In this document: positions 1-5,623 of the stretch, piece by piece | Position numbering within the stretch: the stretch's first letter is position 1 | Layout: every line of letters starts with the position of its first letter | Source of the DNA: Persephonella sp. | Lineage (GTDB): Bacteria > Aquificota > Aquificia > Aquificales > Hydrogenothermaceae | Reading direction: 5' to 3' | Assembly: GCA_027081375.1 (NCBI GenBank) | Contig: JALWKR010000087.1 | Coordinates: 1-5,910 of the forward strand | Length of the DNA stretch: 5,910 nt | Made by a program: the position numbers and the translations under genes | The notes under the pieces: model-generated | What the model was told of the DNA's origin: nothing | The model's input: the letters and a program-made list of their open reading frames with translations, nothing else | Databases searched by the model: none

Positions 1-1891
1 TAGAACCTCTTTTGGTTGCATACGTTGATAGATAAACGTATCCTTCAGGTGGCTTATTTGTTTCTACTATGTTCTTTAAGTAAGCCTCTCTTCCGTTATC
101 ATTGTCTTCATTAAAGTTAACTTCACCATCTACATTTGCATGTTTTAAATTCTGATAGTCATAAGAAATAGCTATAGATAGAGGAATATTGCATGGAACA
201 TTTGTTTCAAACTTTCCTTCATTGTCTGTAAATAAACCTCTGAAAAAGTTGGTAGTTTCAGTGAATATATCAACAGGGATATTTCTTTTAGGATTATTAG
301 CCTCATCAAGTACTGTTCCGTAAAGTTTGCATTTTAGAGGATTTACAAGGGAAATTGTAATTACATCGTTATCTTGAATAATTCTAGAAGGAGTTTGTCC
401 AATATCTCCTGTGTATGGATTTATATACTCTATATGTGCAAGAGTGTTATCACAGTATCTTAATGTTTCCAATCTTGCTTGTCCCTGATTTTCAGATGTG
501 TATCCTGATGTATACTCTATACAGTCATTATCAGGTATAAGGGATACAGGTAAAGCTACAGGTTTGTTTTCATCGTCTTTTACTATAACTGTAAATTTAA
601 TTTTGTTAGTAGAAGGTTTTATATAATCAAGGTTCTTCCATTCTAATTCAGGGTTTGTAACGCTAACAACAACATATACAGGGTTTATTGTAGTACATAT
701 ATCATCCTCATTTAGAATTATACTGTTTCCTTCACAGGAAACATCCTCAACTATATGATCTCCATTAACATCTTTACAAGCAGGAGTATTAACGTTTGCA
801 GCGTTACATTCAGGAGCATTTATACAGCCATTAAATATAATGTAATCCCACTCTGTATCAATTGTATTTTGATCTTCTCCAAACTTTTCATACTGAACAT
901 TAGGAGAAGACACAAAAGTTCCTTCTCCAGCCTCTACCCAAGCTCCTTTATCAAAATCAAAGGCGTAAAAGGTAAGTTGTATTCCGTTTTTATCAGGATT
1001 TTCATCTAATGAACCTAGAGAATTTTTTATCTTTAAAAGCTGGTTACAGTCAACAAAACTAAGAAGCCTGTAATACTCTCCCTGACTTTTAGCAAGCTGT
1101 GGAGAAACATTTTGAACAAAAGGATTTTTTCCTGTTTTCGGATCTTTAATATCTAAGGTGAAAAATCCAACAGATACAAGTTGTTCACCATTGTCTGTGT
1201 ATTCTCCTGGAAAGTTCTGATACTCATCAGGATTACTAGGTTTATAGCTTTTATACTCAATAAGAAGTTTATCTGTATTAGTTTGAAGTTTTTTAATAGG
1301 AACAGCCAAAGAAAGTTCTAGTTTATCTGTTGATTTTTTAGATATTTTATCTGATGTGTAGATATTCCCTTTTGAATCTTTGTAGAAATTAACCTTTACA
1401 ACTTTTTCCTTGTTATCTGCTACAGAAATTTCATTTATAGAGATGATCTTTTTAGTAACAGGATCAATCCTAACTGCTATAACAAGATTATTAAAATCTT
1501 CAGGAGAACTATAAGTAAGAGTTTTAGTTCCAGGGGTGTAACCATCTGTTGAAATTTTTACAACAATAGAACCTCCATTGTTGTTCATCCTAACATTAAT
1601 AGAAAACCTTCCATTTTTTGTAGTTATGGATTTTCTATCAATCTCATTCCCATTTTTATCTAGTGATATAATTTCTACAACAGAGGATAGTACATTAATT
1701 GGATAGTTATTGGGATCATCTCCTATATGGATAAAACCTGAAACCACTGATAAACTTTCAGGTGCTATTGGTGGATTAGTAGGATTGCTTGAACCTTCTT
1801 CGCTAGAACCACCACCTCCACCACAATTTAGTCCAAGTATAGAAAATGCGGAAATAGCTGCAACTAAAGGAACTATCTTTTTAGAAAACAT
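1..1891 (-). CDS. Large exported multi-domain probable lipoprotein (carboxypeptidase-regulatory-like and Ig-like domains), C-terminus beyond window
   Basis: The frame is open from ATG (1889-1891) to the left edge: 630 complete codons without a stop, so the C-terminus is missing. The first 22 residues form a signal peptide (KK at 4-5, hydrophobic 6-21), followed by Cys23 and a GGGGGSS linker, as in exported lipoproteins. The lipobox GLNC has an unusual Asn at -1. Visible segments are: a beta-rich domain at about 47-130 resembling carboxypeptidase-regulatory-like folds (NGRFSINV motif); an unassigned region at 150-350; a cysteine cluster at 356-399; an Ig-like region at about 405-515 (VKDDENKPV...NQGQARLETL, reminiscent of invasin/Big_1 repeats); and a second carboxypeptidase-regulatory-like domain at about 521-600 (LYGTVLDEANNPKRNIPVDI, TDNEGKFETNV). 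Ten further Cys occur after Cys23, suggesting disulfides. No catalytic motif is visible. A cell-surface structural, adhesive or binding role is likely, but the function is unknown. The start is fixed by GGAGGG 7 nt upstream. Confidence 0.85.
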   Translation of the reverse strand, partial: MFSKKIVPLVAAISAFSILGLNCGGGGGSSEEGSSNPTNPPIAPESLSVVSGFIHIGDDPNNYPINVLSSVVEIISLDKNGNEIDRKSITTKNGRFSINVRMNNNGGSIVVKISTDGYTPGTKTLTYSSPEDFNNLVIAVRIDPVTKKIISINEISVADNKEKVVKVNFYKDSKGNIYTSDKISKKSTDKLELSLAVPIKKLQTNTDKLLIEYKSYKPSNPDEYQNFPGEYTDNGEQLVSVGFFTLDIKDPKTGKNPFVQNVSPQLAKSQGEYYRLLSFVDCNQLLKIKNSLGSLDENPDKNGIQLTFYAFDFDKGAWVEAGEGTFVSSPNVQYEKFGEDQNTIDTEWDYIIFNGCINAPECNAANVNTPACKDVNGDHIVEDVSCEGNSIILNEDDICTTINPVYVVVSVTNPELEWKNLDYIKPSTNKIKFTVIVKDDENKPVALPVSLIPDNDCIEYTSGYTSENQGQARLETLRYCDNTLAHIEYINPYTGDIGQTPSRIIQDNDVITISLVNPLKCKLYGTVLDEANNPKRNIPVDIFTETTNFFRGLFTDNEGKFETNVPCNIPLSIAISYDYQNLKHANVDGEVNFNEDNDNGREAYLKNIVETNKPPEGYVYLSTYATKRGS

Positions 1892-1898
1892 ATTTTAA

Positions 1899-1904
1899 CC
1901 CTCC
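1899..1904 (-). promoter_or_regulatory. Ribosome binding site of the lipoprotein gene
   Basis: On the minus strand this reads GGAGGG, a strong Shine-Dalgarno sequence, 7 nt before the ATG at 1891. It supports that start, and the coding frame begins there with a good signal peptide. Confidence 0.85.
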
Positions 1905-1948
1905 ACCACATATATAAAAATTCTTTTGTTGTATTTTTATTCTTCTTT

Positions 1949-1977
1949 AGGATAACTGTAAAAGGAAAAAGTGTCAA
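1949..1977 (-). promoter_or_regulatory. Sigma-70-type promoter for the lipoprotein gene
   Basis: On the minus strand a perfect -35 box TTGACA (1977-1972) is followed by a 17-nt spacer and TATCCT (1954-1949), which matches four of six bases of TATAAT. Spacing is ideal. Transcription would start near 1942, giving a leader of about 50 nt that contains the GGAGGG site. It is the clearest promoter in the window. A 9-bp inverted repeat brackets its -35 box, so it may be regulated. Confidence 0.7.
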
Positions 1978-1990
1978 ATTTTTTTACAGT
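1955..1990. promoter_or_regulatory. Perfect 9-bp inverted repeat bracketing the -35 box; candidate operator
   Basis: ACTGTAAAA (1955-1963) and TTTTACAGT (1982-1990) are exact reverse complements separated by 18 bases. One arm lies in the spacer, touching the -10 box of the minus-strand promoter. The other starts four bases upstream of the -35 box. The repeat lies upstream of the predicted lipoprotein transcript, so it is more likely a protein-binding site in DNA than an RNA hairpin. Arm centres are 27 bp apart, wider than a usual single dimer site. No known regulator consensus is recognised. In A+T-rich DNA a chance 9-bp match is possible, but the placement is suggestive. Confidence 0.45.
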
Positions 1991-2014
1991 AATAATTCAT
2001 TATTAGCCATGTAC

Positions 2015-2055
2015 TTGTGAGTTTTTATAGTTCTCATAATCTTTTAAATTTGATA
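2015..2055 (+). promoter_or_regulatory. Weak candidate promoter region for the SCO-exbBD-tonB operon
   Basis: The operon must be transcribed from the 1892-2108 gap, but no classic box pair is found on the plus strand. Possible -10 elements are TATAGT (2026-2031) and CATAAT (2035-2040). A possible -35 element is TTGATA (2050-2055), whose matching -10 (TAATTT at 2073-2078) is poor. TTGTGA (2015-2020) lies too close (14 nt) to CATAAT for a standard promoter. The promoter may be weak, activator-dependent or read by another sigma factor. The exact start site cannot be called. Confidence 0.25.
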
Positions 2056-2071
2056 TTTTTTAAATTTTGTA

Positions 2072-2092
2072 TTAATTTAACGTTAATTTAAC
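2072..2092. repeat. 11-bp-period direct repeat with central palindrome upstream of the SCO gene
   Basis: TTAATTTAAC occurs at 2072-2081 and again at 2083-2092, one base apart, so the copies are in phase at 11 bp (about one helical turn). The junction forms the perfect 10-bp palindrome TTAACGTTAA (2077-2086). The element ends 3 bases before the ribosome binding site. It could be an operator for the operon, part of its promoter, or chance in very A+T-rich sequence. Confidence 0.4.
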
Positions 2093-2095
2093 AAC

Positions 2096-2102
2096 AAGGA
2101 GG
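2096..2102 (+). promoter_or_regulatory. Ribosome binding site that decides the SCO gene start
   Basis: AAGGAGG is a near-complete anti-16S match, 6 nt before the ATG at 2109-2111. An in-frame TTG at 2103 directly touches this site, leaving no spacer, so the ATG is the real start and the protein is 206 residues. Confidence 0.9.
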
Positions 2103-2108
2103 TTGCCT

Positions 2109-2729
2109 ATGAGAGGAATTTTTAAATTAACTGCCTTTTTTATTCTTTTTATTTCTTTTTTAGCAAACGGTTACACACTACAAGGTTCAACAAAAGGTTT
2201 CCCTAAAAAAGCTCCAGAGATAAAAAATCTTATAACAGACGAAGGAAAACCTTTTTCATTAGAAAATTATAAAGGAAAAGTTCTTCTTATAACATACGGT
2301 TATACACAATGTCCTCATGTTTGCCCTACCATAACTGCTTTTTTAAAACAGGTAGAGACCCAGTTAAATAAAAAAGGATTTAAAGATAAGTACAAAATTA
2401 TATTTATAACAGTAGACCCTAAAGACGATACAGTTGAGAGATTAAAAGAATATAAAGAAAAAAGAGGATTTAATAACTGGATATTTTTAACAGGAAAAAA
2501 AGAAGCTCTTGAAAAGGTGTGGAAAGACTATAACGTATATGTTAAAGACAGAGGAATTATGGAAATGGAGCACGGTGGTCATAAAATGAAGCACAAAATG
2601 ATAGATCATACAGCAAAACTAACTATCATTGACCAAAAAGGAAATATTGTAGAAGAATTTAAAAGTATGTATCTTCCTGTTGATGATATAGTAGAAGATG
2701 TAAGTTATCTAATACAAAAAGGAGAGTAA
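2109..2729 (+). CDS. SCO1/SenC-family copper-binding thioredoxin-like protein
   Basis: A 206-residue protein with an N-terminal hydrophobic segment (residues 4-19, possible cleavage after LANG at 21), so it is exported or anchored with its domain in the periplasm. The rest is a thioredoxin-fold SCO domain: CPHVC (Cys68, Cys72), the TVDPKDDT motif (102-108) and the distal His167 in DHTAKL. Cys-Cys-His is the known copper ligand set of this family, which delivers copper to the CuA site of cytochrome oxidase or acts as a thiol-disulfide reductase. Unusually, residues 151-164 just before the ligand His are rich in Met and His (MEMEHGGHKMKHKM), a possible extra copper site. It is the first gene of an operon; its TAA directly abuts the ATG of exbB. 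No oxidase gene is in the window, so the client is unknown. Family assignment is firm; the specific role is inferred. Confidence 0.93.
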   Translation: MRGIFKLTAFFILFISFLANGYTLQGSTKGFPKKAPEIKNLITDEGKPFSLENYKGKVLLITYGYTQCPHVCPTITAFLKQVETQLNKKGFKDKYKIIFITVDPKDDTVERLKEYKEKRGFNNWIFLTGKKEALEKVWKDYNVYVKDRGIMEMEHGGHKMKHKMIDHTAKLTIIDQKGNIVEEFKSMYLPVDDIVEDVSYLIQKGE

Positions 2730-3194
2730 ATGGGATTAACTGAGCTTCTTTTAAAGATGGCTCTTATAGGAGAAGAACCTGTTTTAATTCTTCTCCTTTT
2801 TATGAGCGTTGTAGCTGTAGCAGTTATTATTGAAAGGTTAATATCTATATCTTCTCTTGAAAGGAAAATGCTTGATTATTCCCCAGTAGAGCTAAAACTT
2901 CAGTTAGAAAAAAGATTAGGTATTCTTGCAACATTTGGAAACAATGCTCCTTTTATAGGTCTTTTTGGAACTGTTCTTGGAGTGATGAAAGCCTTTCATG
3001 ACCTTGGAGTATCCAATGAATTTGGAATAAGAGTTGTTATGGAAGGAATTTCTGAAGCTCTTGTTGCAACAGCGCTTGGACTTTTTGTTGCTATACCCTG
3101 TGTTATTGCTTATAACTTCTTTGTTAGAAAGATAAAAAAGATACTTCTTTTATACGAAGAAAAGAAAAATCTCTCTCCAGAGATAGAAGAATGA
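2730..3194 (+). CDS. exbB: ExbB/TolQ-family proton channel subunit (short form)
   Basis: A 154-residue inner-membrane protein with three predicted helices (about 17-39, 66-90, 109-131). The MotA/TolQ/ExbB signature is clear: NAPFIGLFGTVLGVMKAF (72-89) and SEALVATALGLFVAIP (108-123). Thr81, Glu109 and Thr114 match E. coli ExbB Thr148, Glu176 and Thr181 in identity and spacing; these line the proton path. With ExbD it forms the motor that uses the proton gradient to energise TonB. It is much shorter than E. coli ExbB (about 244 residues): the cytoplasmic loop between helices 1 and 2 is only about 26 residues, as in compact ExbB proteins of Campylobacterota. The ATG follows the upstream stop with no gap, with GGAG at 2721-2724 as ribosome site. 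The stop overlaps exbD as ATGA. TolQ is possible from family alone, but the linked TonB favours ExbB. Confidence 0.92.
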   Translation: MGLTELLLKMALIGEEPVLILLLFMSVVAVAVIIERLISISSLERKMLDYSPVELKLQLEKRLGILATFGNNAPFIGLFGTVLGVMKAFHDLGVSNEFGIRVVMEGISEALVATALGLFVAIPCVIAYNFFVRKIKKILLLYEEKKNLSPEIEE

Positions 3195-3607
3195 AGAAGC
3201 TTATTGATGATAACGAAAAAGAGATATCTGAAATAAATATGACTCCTTTTGTTGATATTGTTCTTGTTATTCTCATTATATTCATGGCAACTGCAACATT
3301 TATTGTTGAAGGAAAAATACCATTAAACCTTCCAAAAGCAGAAACATCTGAAGCAAAAGAGATAAAAGAAAGTAAGATAGAAATTTCTATAAAAAAAGAT
3401 GGAACTATATACATTAACGGAAATAAAATCCTGAAAAATCAGATTGAAAAACAGCTGGAAGAGTTAAAGAAAAAAGACACAGTTGTTATACTGAGGGCTG
3501 ATAAGGATACACCTTTTGAAAATATAGTCTTTGTCGTTGATAAATGCAGAAAATTAGGTATTGAAAAGTATCTGATAGAAACTGATAAGGTTCAAGAAAA
3601 ATCTTGA
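3191..3607 (+). CDS. exbD: ExbD/TolR-family motor subunit
   Basis: A 138-residue protein with a short cytoplasmic N-terminus, one membrane helix (about 21-39) and a periplasmic domain. The family motif INMTPFVDIVLVILIIFM (15-32) contains Asp22, equivalent to E. coli ExbD Asp25, the protonatable residue essential for the motor. After the helix comes the LNLPKA segment (45-50), then a periplasmic alpha/beta domain with the conserved LRADKDTPFENIVFVVD stretch (101-117). It works as a dimer inside the ExbB pentamer and contacts TonB. Its ATG overlaps the exbB stop by 4 bases and its TGA overlaps the tonB start by 4 bases, so the three subunits are probably translated in a coupled series. It could be named TolR on family grounds alone; the adjacent TonB supports ExbD. 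Confidence 0.92.
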   Translation: MKKLIDDNEKEISEINMTPFVDIVLVILIIFMATATFIVEGKIPLNLPKAETSEAKEIKESKIEISIKKDGTIYINGNKILKNQIEKQLEELKKKDTVVILRADKDTPFENIVFVVDKCRKLGIEKYLIETDKVQEKS

Positions 3608-4542
3608 AAAGATTTTATGAAGATATAGGACTTATATTTATAGGTTTAATTATATCTTTATTTGCACATGCTTCCTTGTTTGCATCTTTTTATATGCTAA
3701 AAGATATAAAAAAACCAAAAAAGGAAGAAAAACCTATTTACATCTCCTTAATAGAAAAACCTTCTCCTAAAAAAGAAACTGTTCAGAAAAGAAAAATCCC
3801 AAAAGGAGAAAAAAAAGTAATAAAACAGAAAAAAATACAAAATCCTGTTAAAAAGAAGGTTGTAAAGAAAAAAACAAATCTTAAAAAGCAAAAGAAAAAA
3901 GTAGTTAAGAAAAGGACAAAAAAAGTAAAAGTTGTTAAAAAAAAGATAAAGAAAGTCAAAAAGAAAAAAGTTATTCAAAAAAAGGTTATTCCTGTAAAAA
4001 AAGTCCAAAAACCTGAAAAATTGGTAAAAAAAGAAGAGGAAATCAAAGAGTTAAAAATGGAAAGATTAATCAAAGAAGAAGTTGTTAATAACAAAACCAC
4101 TGAAGAAAAAGAAAATAAACCTAAAATACAGAACTCCTTTTCCTTAGCAGGATTAAAGGGAAAGGAAAATATTTTTCAAACAGGTGAAAAACCAAAGGCA
4201 GAAAAGAAAAAACTATCTGAAGAAGATATATGGAAATATATAAAAGAGTTAGAAAGATATCTTAATAACCTTGCAAGGAGGAAAGACCTCTATCCTCCTA
4301 TGGCAAAGCGTCTTAGACTTGAAGGGAGTTTAACTGTTAGATTTACTATAAGAAAAGATGGTTCTGTAGATGAAAGTAGTATAAAAGTAATGGTCAGCAG
4401 TGGATACAGCATCCTTGATAAAGGGGCAGTAAAACTTATAAAAAAATACGTTCCCCTTTTTGCAAGAAAAGAGGGGAAAAAACCTCCTAGGGATAACCTT
4501 GTTGTTGAGCTTCCAATAACATTTGAAATTATATACTGGTGA
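3604..4542 (+). CDS. tonB: TonB energy transducer with lysine-rich periplasmic linker
   Basis: A 312-residue protein: one N-terminal membrane helix (about 8-31), a long periplasmic linker, and a C-terminal TonB domain (about 225-312). The helix contains Ser18-x-x-x-His22, matching the E. coli SxxxH motif (Ser16, His20) needed for coupling to ExbB-ExbD. The C-terminal domain shows YPPMAKRLRLEGSLTVRF (230-247), RKDGSV and SSGYSILDKGAVKLI (265-279). The linker is odd: instead of the usual Glu-Pro/Lys-Pro repeats, half of residues 71-140 are Lys (35 of 70) with only three Pro, before a more acidic stretch at 143-170. The start is TTG, overlapping the exbD stop as TTGA. The next Met is residue 31, which would delete the membrane helix, so TTG is preferred. 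No strong ribosome site precedes it, so translation probably depends on coupling. It should energise outer-membrane receptors; none is encoded here. Confidence 0.92.
   Translation: MKRFYEDIGLIFIGLIISLFAHASLFASFYMLKDIKKPKKEEKPIYISLIEKPSPKKETVQKRKIPKGEKKVIKQKKIQNPVKKKVVKKKTNLKKQKKKVVKKRTKKVKVVKKKIKKVKKKKVIQKKVIPVKKVQKPEKLVKKEEEIKELKMERLIKEEVVNNKTTEEKENKPKIQNSFSLAGLKGKENIFQTGEKPKAEKKKLSEEDIWKYIKELERYLNNLARRKDLYPPMAKRLRLEGSLTVRFTIRKDGSVDESSIKVMVSSGYSILDKGAVKLIKKYVPLFARKEGKKPPRDNLVVELPITFEIIYW
3814..4023 (+). repeat. Low-complexity A-rich (lysine-coding) tract inside tonB
   Basis: The DNA for TonB residues 71-140 is almost all purine on the plus strand, with many A runs of 6-8 separated by single G or GT steps. 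The longest are A8 at 3937-3944 and, overlapping the left end of the tract, A8 at 3809-3816. Half the codons are lysine. The tract is imperfect rather than a clean tandem repeat. Such runs can cause polymerase slippage or length variation between strains. Confidence 0.7.
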
Positions 4543-4544
4543 AA

Positions 4545-5588
4545 CTATTCTGTAAGCTTTCTAAGCTCAATCTGTTTTTTTCTTACATAATCATGAATAA
4601 TCTCTTCATATCTTGATGATAAATCCACAAACTTAACTCCAAAGCAGGTGTACTCTTCCTGTTTTTTCTCTCTAACAATCTGTATCTTTGTTGTGATAGT
4701 GACATTTTCCAGTTTAAACTTTAAAGAAAGCTCTTTAACTTTTTGATCCTTTAAATCTTTTACATGCTCATTCCTTATACATAGATAAGCTCCACCAGCA
4801 CTTATATTTAAAATATCAACATCTATCCAGTGGAGCTTTTCAAGATCATTATCGTACTGCTTAAGTATTCCAAGTTTTCCTGTTAAAGAAACTGAAACCC
4901 TTGCGTGTTTTCTTCTTTGAATTCTCTGAATTTTTAGATTGTGAGGAAGTTTAACAATAACTTTTCCGTTATCCATATATATACTTTCAATACTGCTTTC
5001 AAACTTATAGATGGCATCATCAGGTCTTATAAACATAACTTCAACATCACTGTTTAGAAACTCCTTGTGAACACGGTCTATATCTGATAGATGCCAGTAC
5101 ATATATTTTTCATCTTTGTCATGTAAAATCCCTTCTACAGAAAGCATATTTTTTAGGATGGTTATAATTCCTTTCTGAAGAGGTTCAATATCCTTTGTTG
5201 TAATAAGAGGCAAGAACTTAGATTTCTTTGCAAAGCCAAGCTTCTCTCTAATTCTTTTTATAAACTCACTATCAACATTTTCATGAGTTTCCACGTAACT
5301 GTGAATTAACTTTTCAAAAACAGGTTTTAACTTTAAAATGAGAATTGGGTCTTTTTGTTTTGAAGCTAGTTTATATAAAAATTCTGCTTCTTCCTCTGTT
5401 AAACCTTTAGATACAGCAACTTTAAAAAATTTCTTTTTAACTGAGTTATCTCCAAATAGGTTTTTTATAATAAGAAAGACTATTATGGCTATAACTAAAA
5501 AAGCTAATATAAAAAATATTACTGTTAAGTCTACATTTGACTGTGTTTCTTTAAAAGAGGTTATAGCTTCCTGCGCTCGGTCTTTCAA
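4545..5588 (-). CDS. Membrane-anchored PilZ-domain (c-di-GMP receptor) protein
   Basis: A 347-residue protein with one strong membrane helix (about 21-43) and a cytoplasmic remainder. A helical charged region (50-120) leads into a beta-rich region (about 150-220) resembling the N-terminal split barrel of YcgR-type flagellar brakes. A PilZ domain follows: RKHAR (226-230, the RxxxR motif) and NISAGG (261-266, the [D/N]xSxxG motif), together the known c-di-GMP binding signature, and a charged C-terminal helix (325-347). All key residues are present, so ligand binding is likely. By analogy it would adjust motility, adhesion or surface behaviour in response to c-di-GMP, but its partner is not shown here. 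The start is TTG, chosen because AGGA lies 7 nt upstream and no ATG or GTG precedes the membrane helix. It converges on tonB with a 2-base gap and diverges from the patatin gene. Confidence 0.88.
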   Translation of the reverse strand: MKDRAQEAITSFKETQSNVDLTVIFFILAFLVIAIIVFLIIKNLFGDNSVKKKFFKVAVSKGLTEEEAEFLYKLASKQKDPILILKLKPVFEKLIHSYVETHENVDSEFIKRIREKLGFAKKSKFLPLITTKDIEPLQKGIITILKNMLSVEGILHDKDEKYMYWHLSDIDRVHKEFLNSDVEVMFIRPDDAIYKFESSIESIYMDNGKVIVKLPHNLKIQRIQRRKHARVSVSLTGKLGILKQYDNDLEKLHWIDVDILNISAGGAYLCIRNEHVKDLKDQKVKELSLKFKLENVTITTKIQIVREKKQEEYTCFGVKFVDLSSRYEEIIHDYVRKKQIELRKLTE

Positions 5589-5590
5589 TT

Positions 5591-5599
5591 CCCCTTCCT
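5591..5599 (-). promoter_or_regulatory. Ribosome binding site of the PilZ gene (supports a TTG start)
   Basis: The minus strand reads AGGAAGGGG; AGGA is 7 nt from the TTG at 5588. The site supports this non-ATG start. Confidence 0.65.
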
Positions 5600-5623
5600 G
5601 TAAAAATCTTCTTAAACTAATAA

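Noticed and set aside
743..772. A true dockerin or EF-hand calcium domain
   Set aside because: Only a single partial loop is present and the acidic residue at loop position 12 is missing; kept only as a low-interest observation.
755..1009. Plus-strand 84-codon open frame
   Set aside because: Lies wholly within the long minus-strand lipoprotein frame, has no ribosome site and no recognisable protein character.
1710..1898. Plus-strand 62-codon open frame with a proline run
   Set aside because: The proline run is the complement of the poly-Gly codons of the lipoprotein linker; it is an antisense shadow of its signal-peptide region.
2103..2108. Upstream in-frame TTG start for the SCO gene
   Set aside because: It touches the AAGGAGG site with no spacer; the ATG at 2109 has ideal 6-nt spacing.
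3124..3414. Minus-strand 96-codon open frame across the exbB/exbD junction
   Set aside because: Antisense to two well-supported genes whose overlap and motifs are clear; no independent signals.
3748..4008. Minus-strand 86-codon Phe/Leu-rich frame that looks like a membrane protein
   Set aside because: It is the complement of the lysine-rich A tract of tonB; the apparent hydrophobicity follows from TTT/TTC complements of AAA/GAA codons.
4555..4567. Small hairpin AGCTT-TCT-AAGCT as a terminator between tonB and the PilZ gene
   Set aside because: Only five pairs, three-base loop, no T run on either strand, and it lies inside the PilZ coding region.
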